Shown here in pieces: positions 52,012 to 60,686 of a stretch of 64,000 nt of DNA (the stretch's first letter is position 1; every line of letters starts with the position of its first letter). A program made the position numbers and the translations under genes. Origin of the DNA: Pseudomonadota bacterium (GTDB lineage: Bacteria > Pseudomonadota > Alphaproteobacteria > Rhizobiales > Hyphomicrobiaceae); the NCBI GenBank assembly GCA_023423275.1, contig JAFAFW010000096.1:1-64000 (forward strand), read 5' to 3'. The notes below the pieces were generated by a model, which was not told where the DNA came from, did not search any database, and saw only the letters and a list, made by a program, of their open reading frames with translations.

Positions 52012-52716
52012 ATGTCCGAGAAGGTTGTCGCGCTGCGATCAAAGCAGATCGCGAAAGGCCGCAAACGGCGTCCCAAGCCATCGAAGCCGGACGTTCTGCA
52101 GGTTCTGCGCGAGCGCATCGCATCACAGGATATTCCCCCCGGTTCCAAGCTGCGGGAGAACGAACTCGCCGATGAATTCGGCGTACCGCGCACGCGCATT
52201 CGGGAGGTCTTCGGCGCGCTCGAAAGCCGGGGATTGATCCAGCGGGTTCCCAATCGCGGCGCGGTGGTTTCGCGGCTGGAACTCGATCAGGTCTTTCAGC
52301 TCTATGATGTGCGGGCCGTGCTCGAGGGCCTGTGCGTCCGCTCCGCGACGCAGAACGTGCCGCCAGAAACGTGGCAGGAGTTCGTCGATCTCTTCGGCGC
52401 ACCGATGGATGCCTACATCGAGGCAGCCGACTTCGATGCGTTTCTTTCCGTCTACGAGCGCTTCCGCCGCAAGTTCATCGAGCACGCGCACAACCCGGTC
52501 GCCGCACAGATGCTCGACAGCATCTACGAAAAAACTCACGTCGTGATCCGCCGCATCGTCATCCTGCCGGGTCGCGCGCAGACGGGCCTGGGCGAACACC
52601 GGGCCACGATCGCCGCCATGCGAGCCGGCGACGCAGAGGGCGCCGAACGTCTCAAACGTGCCAATCTGCAAGGCGCGAAGGAATACTTACGCCGCTTCGA
52701 AAAATACGTGCTGTAG
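52012..52716 (+). CDS. GntR family transcriptional regulator, FCD (FadR) subfamily
   Basis: 234 residues. The N-terminal winged helix (about 28-92) has LRERIASQDIPPGSKLRENE and LADEFGVPRTRIREVFGALE, then LIQRVPNRGAVVSRL. The FCD effector domain (about 97-225) includes DVRAVLEGLCVRSATQNVPP, and metal-binding histidines are plausible in EHAHNP and GEHRATIAAM. FCD regulators respond to organic acids or acyl-CoAs. It heads the carboxylase operon, 12 bases before the class III CoA-transferase, and likely represses it until substrate is present. Confidence 0.93.
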   Translation: MSEKVVALRSKQIAKGRKRRPKPSKPDVLQVLRERIASQDIPPGSKLRENELADEFGVPRTRIREVFGALESRGLIQRVPNRGAVVSRLELDQVFQLYDVRAVLEGLCVRSATQNVPPETWQEFVDLFGAPMDAYIEAADFDAFLSVYERFRRKFIEHAHNPVAAQMLDSIYEKTHVVIRRIVILPGRAQTGLGEHRATIAAMRAGDAEGAERLKRANLQGAKEYLRRFEKYVL

Positions 52717-52728
52717 GGGTGAGGGCAG

Positions 52729-53988
52729 GTGGTCGATCATAACGAGATGAAACCTGCCGGCCCGCTCGCAGGATATCGCGTGCTCGAAATCGGATCGACC
52801 GTGGCAGGCCCCTTTTGTGGCCGCATGCTCGCGGACTTCGGCGCCGAGGTCATCAAGATCGAACCGCCCGACGGCGACCCCGTCCGCACGATGGGCAAAC
52901 AGCTCGACGGACATTCGCTTTATGCTGCCAGCATTTTCCGCAACAAAAAGATGATCAGCCTCGATCTGCGCGAGCAGAAGGGCCGCGATATCGCCCGGGC
53001 GCTCGCTGCCAAATGCGACGTCCTCGTCGAAAACTTCAAGCCGGGAACGCTCGAGAAATGGGGATTGGGCTGGGCGGATCTTTCGCAGCTCAACCCGGGC
53101 CTGGTGATGGTGCGGATTTCCGGTTTCGGTCAGGACGGCCCCTACTCTCATCGTCCAGGTTATGGCGTCGTGTGCGAAGCTGTCAGCGGCCTGCGCCATC
53201 TGACGGGCGATCCGGATCGCGCGCCGTCGCGGGTCGGTGTCTCGATGACCGACTATATCGCGGGCCTGCATGGCGCCTACGGGGCCGTGATGGCGCTGAT
53301 GCAGCGCAAGCAGAGCGGACGCGGGCAATTCATCGACGCGGCGCTTTACGAATGCGCCTTCAATTTCATGGAGGTCTGGGTTCCCGCCTACGACAAGATG
53401 GGATTCATTCCGGACCGCACGGGCTCCCGCTTGATCGGCAGCACACCCAACAATCTCTATCCGACTGCCGACGGAACCTACATCCACATCACGGCCATGG
53501 CGGACAATCTGTTCCGCAGGCTCGCCAACGCGATGGAACAGCCTGGACTGGCAGAGGACACCCGCTTCGCCAAGCATACCAGCCGAAATGAAAATCACGC
53601 GGCGCTCGATGAGATCATAAGCCGGTGGACGTCGGCCCTTCCGCTTGCTGACATCGAAGCGACGCTGCAAAAAGCGGCGATCCCGGCGACGCGCATCTTC
53701 ACCATCGAAGATATTTTCAACGACCCGCACTACCAGCAACGCAATTCCATTATCAGACCACCGGATGACAATCTCGGCTCGGTGGCGATGGCTGGTGTCG
53801 TTCCGCGCCTGTCGGAAACCCCTGGCATCGTCCGGCATGCGGGACGCGATATCGGACAGGACACGCGATCTGTTTTGCACGATGTCCTGGGGCTTGGCGA
53901 CGACAGCATCGACGCCCTGATCCGCGAAGGCATTCTCGCCGAGAAATCCTCTGCCGAACGCGCGCAGCATGAGGGCTCCGCAGCATGA
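52729..53988 (+). CDS. class III CoA-transferase (CaiB/BaiF family)
   Basis: 419 residues, GTG start behind GGGGTGAGGG. Family III transferases move CoA between acids using a catalytic aspartate, here in VSMTDYIAG (about residue 173). N-terminal block: LAGYRVLEIGSTVAGPFCGR, MLADFGAEVIKIEPPDGDPV; also NKKMISLDLREQKGRDIARA. Later: GYGVVCEAVSGLRHLTGDPD. The substrate is unknown; it probably activates the acid imported by the ABC system encoded at the operon end. Overlaps the next gene by 4 bases. Confidence 0.93.
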   Translation: MVDHNEMKPAGPLAGYRVLEIGSTVAGPFCGRMLADFGAEVIKIEPPDGDPVRTMGKQLDGHSLYAASIFRNKKMISLDLREQKGRDIARALAAKCDVLVENFKPGTLEKWGLGWADLSQLNPGLVMVRISGFGQDGPYSHRPGYGVVCEAVSGLRHLTGDPDRAPSRVGVSMTDYIAGLHGAYGAVMALMQRKQSGRGQFIDAALYECAFNFMEVWVPAYDKMGFIPDRTGSRLIGSTPNNLYPTADGTYIHITAMADNLFRRLANAMEQPGLAEDTRFAKHTSRNENHAALDEIISRWTSALPLADIEATLQKAAIPATRIFTIEDIFNDPHYQQRNSIIRPPDDNLGSVAMAGVVPRLSETPGIVRHAGRDIGQDTRSVLHDVLGLGDDSIDALIREGILAEKSSAERAQHEGSAA

Positions 53989-55553
53989 ACACCCTGCAAA
54001 CCGCCGCGATTTCGGCCGAGCCAAACTCCCAGACGCCCGACGACTATGAACTGAGGCAGTCGAAGGCTCTGGCCATGGGCGGCCCGGAGAAATTGGCGCG
54101 CCGGAAGGCCGCCGGTGTACTCAATGCGCGCGAACGGATCGACGCGCTGGTGGATCCCGGCAGCTTCATTGAAAGCGGTTTGTTCGGCGCATCGGCGACG
54201 CGCCCGGAGGATCGCGACCGCACACCGGCCGACGGCAAGATCGCCGGCTTCGGAAAAATCAACGGGCGCGAGTGCGCGGTGATCGTCAACGACTTTACCG
54301 TCATGGGCGCATCCTCCAGCGCCACCAACGGCCGCAAGATCGCGCACGCAAAGCGCGTCGCAACCAGCCGTGGATTGCCGATGATCTTCCTTGGTGAATC
54401 ATCAGGAGCCCGCATGCCCGACCACATGGGCTCGCGCGGCATGGGCACATTGCTCGGCAACGATCCGACGCAATATGCGCGCATGCGCGAAACGCCGTGG
54501 GTCTCGGCCACGCTCGGCTATTCCTACGGGTCATCCTCCTGGTACGCCGTGCTGTCGGACTTCAGCGTGATGCGCAAAGGCGCGGTGATGGCGGTGTCGA
54601 GCGCCCAACTCGCCTCGCTCGCCATGAAGGAGACGGTCGATCCGGACGCCTTGGGCGGCTGGAAGGTGCATGCGGACATCACCGGTTTCGCCGACATGGT
54701 CGTCGAAACCGACGAGGAAGCCCTGGCGGCGATCAAGACCTTTCTCTCTTATATGCCTGCGCATAATCGCGAGGCACCTCCCATACGCCCGGTTCCGGCG
54801 GAATCGGGTTCCAAAATGGCGGGGATTGCAAAGCTGCTGCCGGCAAAGCGCACGCAGGTCTACGACGTCCGTACGATCATCCGCACGATTGTCGATGCGG
54901 ACAGCTTTTTCGAACTCAAGCCACGCTTTGGCAAAGTTGCCGTTACCGGACTCGCGCGCCTGGATGGGCGCACCGTCGGGCTCGTCGCCAACAACCCGCT
55001 GTTCAAGGGGGGCGCGATGGATACCGACGCGTGTGAGAAAGTCACGAGCTTCCTGGTGCTGTGCGACAGCTTCAACATTCCTCTCGTGCTGCTCGTCGAT
55101 ACGCCAGGCTTCGCGATCGGCAACGAGGCCGAACGCAAGCGCGCGCCAGGCAAGATCATGAACTACATGCAGGCGCTCCAGCTCTGCACCGTGCCGAAGA
55201 TTTCCGTCATCCTGCGCAAGAGCTACGGACAGGCGTACCTCAATATGGGCGGGGGCCGGAATTCCGATGAAGTGGCGGCATGGCCGACGGCTGAGGTGAG
55301 CTTCATGGATCCCACCTTCGCGGTGAAAATCGTCCATGGTCTGGAGCCGGGAGATCCCGGCTTCGACGACGCATTCGCGCGCATGAGCAAGGATAGCGAG
55401 CCGTGGGACATGGCCGCCGTTTACGCCGTGCAGAGCGTTATCCGGCCGGAGGACACGCGCGATTATCTGATCCGGATGCTCGACGTTCACCGTCAGCGCA
55501 TGACCAATGGCATCGGCCAGCATCTGATGCACGCCTGGCCGACGAGCTACTAG
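53985..55553 (+). CDS. acyl-CoA carboxylase carboxyltransferase subunit (first copy)
   Basis: 522 residues with the two-part carboxyltransferase fold (N half about 30-270, C half about 280-510). The N half has LGESSGARMPDHMGSRGMGT and SYGSSSWYAVLSDFSVMRKG. The C half has LARLDGRTVGLVANNPLFKG and LVLLVDTPGFAIGNEAERKR. It transfers CO2 from biotin to an acyl-CoA (or the reverse). It shares the general fold but not close wording with the second copy at 57229. Its loop LGESSGARMPDHMG differs from the second copy's INDGAGGSV-like segment, so they probably bind different acyl-CoAs. It is 11 bases before the biotin carboxylase. Confidence 0.9.
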   Translation: MNTLQTAAISAEPNSQTPDDYELRQSKALAMGGPEKLARRKAAGVLNARERIDALVDPGSFIESGLFGASATRPEDRDRTPADGKIAGFGKINGRECAVIVNDFTVMGASSSATNGRKIAHAKRVATSRGLPMIFLGESSGARMPDHMGSRGMGTLLGNDPTQYARMRETPWVSATLGYSYGSSSWYAVLSDFSVMRKGAVMAVSSAQLASLAMKETVDPDALGGWKVHADITGFADMVVETDEEALAAIKTFLSYMPAHNREAPPIRPVPAESGSKMAGIAKLLPAKRTQVYDVRTIIRTIVDADSFFELKPRFGKVAVTGLARLDGRTVGLVANNPLFKGGAMDTDACEKVTSFLVLCDSFNIPLVLLVDTPGFAIGNEAERKRAPGKIMNYMQALQLCTVPKISVILRKSYGQAYLNMGGGRNSDEVAAWPTAEVSFMDPTFAVKIVHGLEPGDPGFDDAFARMSKDSEPWDMAAVYAVQSVIRPEDTRDYLIRMLDVHRQRMTNGIGQHLMHAWPTSY

Positions 55554-55564
55554 GACCCACGCCG

Positions 55565-56920
55565 ATGCCCGCGTTCAGCAAAGTTCTGGTGGCAAATCGC
55601 GGCGCGGTCGCCGCCCGCATCCTGCGCGCGCTCGGTGAAATGAACATTCCATCCGTCGCCGTTTATTCCGACGCCGACGCGGGCGCGCCGTATCTGGAAC
55701 TGGCAAGTCAGGCCGTTCATATCGGCGCGGCGCCGGCGCGCGAAAGCTATCTCAACCAGGACGCGATCATCGCTGCGCTGAAGGAAACCGGCGCTGACGC
55801 GGTGCATCCCGGATATGGATTTCTGTCTGAGAATGCGAGCTTTGCCGAACGCATCGCTACGGCGGGAGCCGCGTTCATCGGGCCGTCGCCCCGCTGGATT
55901 TCCGATATGGGACACAAGGCGCGCGCACGAGAACTGGCAAAACAGTATGGCCTGCCTGTGGGACGCGGCTCCGGCGTTCTCGGCAACGAGAAGGACGCGA
56001 TCCTCCAGGCGGCAAACGACATCGGCTATCCGGTTCTCGTCAAGGCGGCTGGCGGCGGCGGCGGAATCGGCATGCTTCCGGCGCGGTCACCCGATGAACT
56101 GGTGGCCACGGTCTCCCGCGCAGCCGACCTGTGCCAACGCGCTTTCGGCACCTCGGATATCTACCTCGAGCGGCTGGTCGAGAAGCCGCGACATGTCGAA
56201 TTCCAGATCCTCGGCGATCGACATGGCAACGTCGCTCATCTGTTCGAGCGCGATTGCTCCACGCAGCGCCGCTATCAGAAAATGATCGAAGAAGCACCCG
56301 CCCCCGCCGTCAATCGGGCGCATGTGGACAAAACAGCAGCGCTTCTCGCGCAGAAACTTGCAGCAGCCGGATACGATAATATCGGCACGGTCGAAATGCT
56401 GATGGACGCCGACGGCGAACTCGCTTTCCTCGAAATGAACACGCGCCTGCAGGTCGAGCATGGCGTGACGGAGGAAATCACCGGCCTGGATCTCGTCCAT
56501 GCACAGATCCGCTCCGCTGCCGGTGAGCGGCTTGCCGCCATCCTGCCGGACAACATTGCGATCAGCGGCCATGCCATCGAAGCGCGCGTTTATGCCGAAG
56601 ACCCGAAGCGCTTTTTCCCCTCGCCAGGAAAACTCACGACATTCCGGCCACCGCTCGATAAGAGTATTCGCATCGAGACCGGCTATTGCGAAGGCCGCGA
56701 GATCACCCCTCACTACGATCCGATGATCGCCAAGGTCATCGTGCATCGGCTGGACCGCGAAGCTGCGCGCCGTGCACTGATCGAGTCCTTGCAGAACTTC
56801 ACGATCGAAGGCGTAAAATCCAACATTCCGGCTCTCATCGCCGTTCTCGACAGCGACGCGTTCGTTTCCGGACATCCGCACACCGGATTGGTCAACGACG
56901 TGCTCGCACGAAAAGCTTAG
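55565..56920 (+). CDS. biotin carboxylase subunit of acyl-CoA carboxylase
   Basis: 451 residues from ATG 55565. N-terminal domain KVLVANRGAVAARILRALGE, IHPGYG-like AVHPGYGFLSENASFAE. ATP-grasp centre: VLVKAAGGGGGIGMLPARSP, RHVEFQILGDRHGNVAHLFE, ERDCSTQRRYQKMIEEAPAP and FLEMNTRLQVEH. The glycine loop has Ile where most biotin carboxylases have Lys or Arg (GGGGR/KGM), and the QVEHP proline is Gly. It ends at the biotin carboxylase C-terminal domain (PSPGKL); the carrier is a separate small protein encoded next. It carboxylates that carrier's biotin with bicarbonate and ATP. Confidence 0.93.
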   Translation: MPAFSKVLVANRGAVAARILRALGEMNIPSVAVYSDADAGAPYLELASQAVHIGAAPARESYLNQDAIIAALKETGADAVHPGYGFLSENASFAERIATAGAAFIGPSPRWISDMGHKARARELAKQYGLPVGRGSGVLGNEKDAILQAANDIGYPVLVKAAGGGGGIGMLPARSPDELVATVSRAADLCQRAFGTSDIYLERLVEKPRHVEFQILGDRHGNVAHLFERDCSTQRRYQKMIEEAPAPAVNRAHVDKTAALLAQKLAAAGYDNIGTVEMLMDADGELAFLEMNTRLQVEHGVTEEITGLDLVHAQIRSAAGERLAAILPDNIAISGHAIEARVYAEDPKRFFPSPGKLTTFRPPLDKSIRIETGYCEGREITPHYDPMIAKVIVHRLDREAARRALIESLQNFTIEGVKSNIPALIAVLDSDAFVSGHPHTGLVNDVLARKA

Positions 56921-56985
56921 CCAATAAAATTGGAATAACGCTGAGAAAAAATGCGCTAGAAATCAGGAAACAGGGGCACGCGAGC

Positions 56986-57207
56986 GTGGCGGAGATCGAA
57001 GCGAAAACGGAAGTAACTGGCGCGGTCTGGAAGATCGTCACTGAAGTCGGCCAGAAAGTGGACGCCGGTGACACCATCATGATCATCGAGTCCATGAAAA
57101 TGGAAATTCCGGTGATTGCCGAAGAAGACGGTGTGATCCAAAAATTCCTCGTCGAAGAAACGACCCCTGTCAGCGAAGGACAGGTCGTCGCTATTCTGTC
57201 GAGCTGA
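56986..57207 (+). CDS. biotin carrier protein (stand-alone biotinyl domain, 73 aa)
   Basis: 73 residues from GTG 56986 (MAEIEAKTEVTGAVWKIVTE), a size expected for the short carriers of acyl-CoA carboxylases. The biotinylated lysine is K38 in ESMKMEIP. A C-terminal VEETTPVSEGQVVAILSS closes the domain. The gene is shorter than many annotation cutoffs. It lies 65 bases after the biotin carboxylase and 21 bases before the second carboxyltransferase. It shuttles carboxybiotin between them. Confidence 0.88.
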   Translation: MAEIEAKTEVTGAVWKIVTEVGQKVDAGDTIMIIESMKMEIPVIAEEDGVIQKFLVEETTPVSEGQVVAILSS

Positions 57208-57228
57208 TCTGGGTATCGGAGGCGCCAC

Positions 57229-58836
57229 GTGAACCAAGTGACGAAAGCCCCGCCATCAGCCGGCACCAAACAGGACGATTGGCGCGAGGAGATCACCGAA
57301 CTGCAGTTTCGCCGTGAGCAAGCGAATGCGCTCGGCGGTACGGAGGCCGTTGCGAAGCATCACGATCGGGGCCGTCTGACGATCCGTGAGCGCGTCGAGG
57401 GGCTGGTCGACGAAAAGTCTTTCCAAGAGGTGGGCACGCTGACTGGACAAGGCAAATACGACGGCGCGGCGCTAACCGGCGTGACGCCGGCACCCTACGT
57501 CATGGGTCTCGCACAGATCGACGGACGTCCGGTTGCCATCGGCGGCGAGGATTTCACAATCCGCGGCGGCGTGAGCTGGTCCGGCGACCGCAAGAAGGGC
57601 GGACAAGGCGGGTTTGTCGAGGACCTTGCCGCCAACTACCGCATTCCGCTGGTCAATCTCATCGACGGTGCAGGCGGCAGCGTAACGTCCATCAACAAGC
57701 GCGGTCATTCGGTATTTCCCGGCGTCCATGGTTTTGAGCGCTCCGTGGAGCTGCTCGGTCTTGTGCCCGTTGTGTGCGCCGTCATGGGCACCGCCGCAGG
57801 CGGCCCGGCCGGCCGGGCGATTCTTTCTCACTGGTCGGTCATGGTGGACGGCACCAGTCAGGTCTTCGCAGCCGGTCCGCCGGTCGTGGAACGCTCCCTT
57901 GGTCAGAAAATTTCGAAGGAGGATCTCGGCGGCGCTCCGATCGCAGTCGATACCGCCGGTACAATCGACAATCGCGTGAAAAGCGAAAACGAGTGTTTCG
58001 CGGAGATCAAACGCTTCCTGTCGTACATGCCCTCCAACGTCTGGGAGCTCCCGCCAATCGTCCAGGCATCCGACTGCATCGACCGCCGCGACGAAGAACT
58101 TCTCTCGATCGTCCCGAAGGACCGGCGGCGACCGTACAATATGAAAAAGCTGATTACTCACGTCGTGGACAAGGGATCGTTTTTCGAGATTCAGCCCACA
58201 TTCGGCAAGGCGCTGATTACCGGCCTTGCACGCATGAATGGCAAAGTCGTCGGCATTATCGCCAATAATCCGATGATTTATGGTGGTGCCATGGATGTGA
58301 AAGCCGCGCGCAAGCAGATCCATTTCGTCGAGCTATGCGACTGTTTTCATATCCCCCTGATCTTCTTCGTCGATGTACCGGGCTTCATGGTGGGGAAAGA
58401 CGCTGAGGCGGCAGCGACACTGCGCGAGGGCATGCGCGCCGTCTACGTCGGGCTGCAGGCGTCGGTCCCCGTGTATACCGTGGTCGTGCGCAAGTGCTAC
58501 GGTATGGCCGGGATGGGAACCACGGACAAAAACGGCCTTGAACTGAAGATTGCCTGGCCGTCCGCGGAATGGGGATCATTGCCGATTGAAGGCGGTGTCG
58601 CTGCCGCATTCCGACGTGAGATTGCCAACGCCCCAGATGCCAAGGCCCGCGAGCAGGAAATCGAGGCCGAACTGCGTGCCATGGCGTCACCGTTCCGCAC
58701 AGCTGAAGCATTCGGCGTGGAGGAGATCATCGATCCACGCGAGACGCGCCCGTATCTGTGCCGCTTCATCGACGCCGCACAGGCACGCTTGAAAACGACC
58801 GTCGGCCCCAAAGCAAAATATGGCGTCCGGCCCTGA
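57229..58836 (+). CDS. acyl-CoA carboxylase carboxyltransferase subunit (second copy)
   Basis: 535 residues, GTG start behind GGAGG. Two carboxyltransferase halves. N half: HHDRGRLTIRERVEGLVDEK, IRGGVSWSGDRKKGGQGGFV and the oxyanion glycines in LIDGAGGSVTSINKRGHSVF. C half: IANNPMIYGGAMDVKAARKQ, IPLIFFVDVPGFMVGKDAEA and KCYGMAGMGTTDKNGLELKI. The final sequence resembles propionyl- and methylcrotonyl-CoA carboxylase beta chains. It uses the same carrier and biotin carboxylase as the first copy; which acyl-CoA it takes is not determined. Confidence 0.92.
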   Translation: MNQVTKAPPSAGTKQDDWREEITELQFRREQANALGGTEAVAKHHDRGRLTIRERVEGLVDEKSFQEVGTLTGQGKYDGAALTGVTPAPYVMGLAQIDGRPVAIGGEDFTIRGGVSWSGDRKKGGQGGFVEDLAANYRIPLVNLIDGAGGSVTSINKRGHSVFPGVHGFERSVELLGLVPVVCAVMGTAAGGPAGRAILSHWSVMVDGTSQVFAAGPPVVERSLGQKISKEDLGGAPIAVDTAGTIDNRVKSENECFAEIKRFLSYMPSNVWELPPIVQASDCIDRRDEELLSIVPKDRRRPYNMKKLITHVVDKGSFFEIQPTFGKALITGLARMNGKVVGIIANNPMIYGGAMDVKAARKQIHFVELCDCFHIPLIFFVDVPGFMVGKDAEAAATLREGMRAVYVGLQASVPVYTVVVRKCYGMAGMGTTDKNGLELKIAWPSAEWGSLPIEGGVAAAFRREIANAPDAKAREQEIEAELRAMASPFRTAEAFGVEEIIDPRETRPYLCRFIDAAQARLKTTVGPKAKYGVRP

Positions 58837-58893
58837 CCGACACATAACAAAAAAAGAGAATAACAGACGCAAAGTCAAAAGGAGGAAACTGGA

Positions 58894-59883
58894 ATGAAAA
58901 TAAGAACGACCATAGTCCACGCGGCAACGCTCGCATCCGCGCTCGTGATTGCTGGCACGGCAAGCGCGCAAGAAAAACTGAAAGTTCGATTTGGCATTCT
59001 CAAGACGGCCTCTCAGGCTGCATTCTACGTCGGTGCCCAGAAAGGCATCTTCGCGAAGTACGGGTTCGACGTTGAGGTCATGCCGCTCTCAACCGGCGTG
59101 CAGGCGAATCAGGCGCTCGCCGCTGGCCAGGTCGACTGGTCAGGCGGCGGGGTCGAATCCACCGTGGTGTCATGGGCCACAGGCCTGCCGTTCAAAGCAT
59201 ACTCGATGTATGCGAAGGGTGGGGACAGCTACGGCCTGCTCGTTCGCAAGGATTCGAATATCAAATCGCCCAAGGACCTGAAAGGAAAGCGCGTCGCGGT
59301 TCCGCAAGGCACAGCACCAGCGCAGGGCCTCAATCAGGTGGTCCAGGAAGCTGGTCTTGCGCGTGATGATGTGCAGCGCGTCAATGCCAACTACGGCAAC
59401 ATGGGCCAGATGCTGATTGCCGGGTCCGTTGATGCGATGGCCGGCCTCGAACCGTTCCTGTCGCTGACAGACGAAAAAATGAGCGGTGAGGCCACAATCC
59501 TGCTGCGCCTCGGAAAGCACGTTCAGGGTGGCGGTCTGTTTCTGATCACGAACAAATGGGCTGAGGCGCACCCGGACAAGATTGCCGACGCGGTTGCCGC
59601 ACTTTGGGAATCGCAGCAGTGGGTCCGTAAAAATCCAAAAGAGGCGGCGGTCATCCAGGCCGAATATCTCAAGGTCGAGCCGCGCATTGTTGAAGTTACG
59701 TTCAAGTGGCTCAACTATGATCCGCTGCTTGACGACTTTACACGCAAGTCGCTTCAGACCACCGCCGACTATCTGTTGGCCGAAAAGCTGATCCCGAATG
59801 CTGTGGCCCCTGCCGACCATCTGAAGCAGCTCGACAAGGTCGTCACCGAAGTCAAGGCCAAACAGGCGAAACTGCTCGAGTAG
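58894..59883 (+). CDS. ABC transporter substrate-binding protein (SsuA/TauA/NMT1-like)
   Basis: 329 residues with a signal peptide (about 1-25, ending in TASA) and AAAGGAGGAAA ahead of the ATG. The mature part is of the NMT1/SsuA type: VRFGILKTASQAAFYVGAQK, GIFAKYGFDVEVMPLSTGVQ, LAAGQVDWSGGGVESTVVS and LKGKRVAVPQGTAPAQGLNQ. Such proteins bind sulfonates, nitrate, pyrimidine precursors, phthalates or other small acids. Together with the ATPase and permease that follow it forms a complete importer, likely supplying the operon's substrate. Confidence 0.92.
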   Translation: MKIRTTIVHAATLASALVIAGTASAQEKLKVRFGILKTASQAAFYVGAQKGIFAKYGFDVEVMPLSTGVQANQALAAGQVDWSGGGVESTVVSWATGLPFKAYSMYAKGGDSYGLLVRKDSNIKSPKDLKGKRVAVPQGTAPAQGLNQVVQEAGLARDDVQRVNANYGNMGQMLIAGSVDAMAGLEPFLSLTDEKMSGEATILLRLGKHVQGGGLFLITNKWAEAHPDKIADAVAALWESQQWVRKNPKEAAVIQAEYLKVEPRIVEVTFKWLNYDPLLDDFTRKSLQTTADYLLAEKLIPNAVAPADHLKQLDKVVTEVKAKQAKLLE

Positions 59884-59885
59884 GC

Positions 59886-60686
59886 GTGGCCGGAATGACC
59901 GAAATCCTCGTCTCAAGGAACATCTCGAAGACCTACTTCGACACTGTTGCCAATGACGACGTCGTAGCGCTGAGCGACATCTCGCTCAGCATCGAAGCTC
60001 ACGAGTTCGTCTCCGTCATTGGTCCGTCGGGTTGCGGTAAGTCGACATTCCTGCGCATCGTCGCTGGTCTCGATGCGCCGACATCCGGCGAGGTGACGGT
60101 CACGGGCCGGAAAGTGACCGGACCGGGCGCCGACCGCGGCATGGTCTTCCAGGAATACGCGCTGCTGCCCTGGAAAACGACCGAAGCCAACGTCGAGTTC
60201 GGGCTTCGGCTCAAAGGGATGTCGAAAGAGAAGCGCGCGCCGATCGTGCAACGGTTCATAGATCTCGTCGGATTGAAGGGATTCGAGAAGAAATACCCGC
60301 ATCAACTCTCCGGCGGCATGCGCCAGCGCGCGGCCGTCGCCCGCGTCCTCGCCAACAATCCCGCGATCCTGCTGATGGACGAGCCGTTCGCTGCTGTCGA
60401 CGCCATGACACGGCAGCGACTCCAGGAGGAATTGACCATAATCGCCGCGTCGGAGCGCACGACCGTTCTGTTCATCACGCATGCGATCGACGAGGCCGTG
60501 TTTCTCTCGGATCGCGTCATTGCCCTTTCCGGCCGGCCGGGCCGTATCGTCGCCGATGTCCGCATCGACCTCAAACGGCCACGCCAGTGGAATGATCTGG
60601 TTCGCGATCCGGATTTCATCCGGTATCGCGATCAACTGACGCAATGCATTCACGACGGCGCGAAATCGATCAAGGAGCACACATGA
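59886..60686 (+). CDS. ABC transporter ATP-binding protein (nitrate/sulfonate type)
   Basis: 266 residues from GTG 59886 (or ATG 59895). Walker A GPSGCGKST (about 46-54), Q-loop VFQEYALLPWKT, signature LSGGMRQRAAVARVLANNP, Walker B LLMDEPFAAVDAMTRQRLQE and switch His in LFITHAIDEAVFLSDRV. These are SsuB/TauB-type. Its stop overlaps the permease start by 4 bases. Confidence 0.95.
   Translation: MAGMTEILVSRNISKTYFDTVANDDVVALSDISLSIEAHEFVSVIGPSGCGKSTFLRIVAGLDAPTSGEVTVTGRKVTGPGADRGMVFQEYALLPWKTTEANVEFGLRLKGMSKEKRAPIVQRFIDLVGLKGFEKKYPHQLSGGMRQRAAVARVLANNPAILLMDEPFAAVDAMTRQRLQEELTIIAASERTTVLFITHAIDEAVFLSDRVIALSGRPGRIVADVRIDLKRPRQWNDLVRDPDFIRYRDQLTQCIHDGAKSIKEHT

Noticed and set aside
53730..54347. 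Minus-strand frames over the CoA-transferase and carboxyltransferase genes
   Set aside because: They are shadows of proteins with complete family motifs and have no independent ribosome-binding site or homology.
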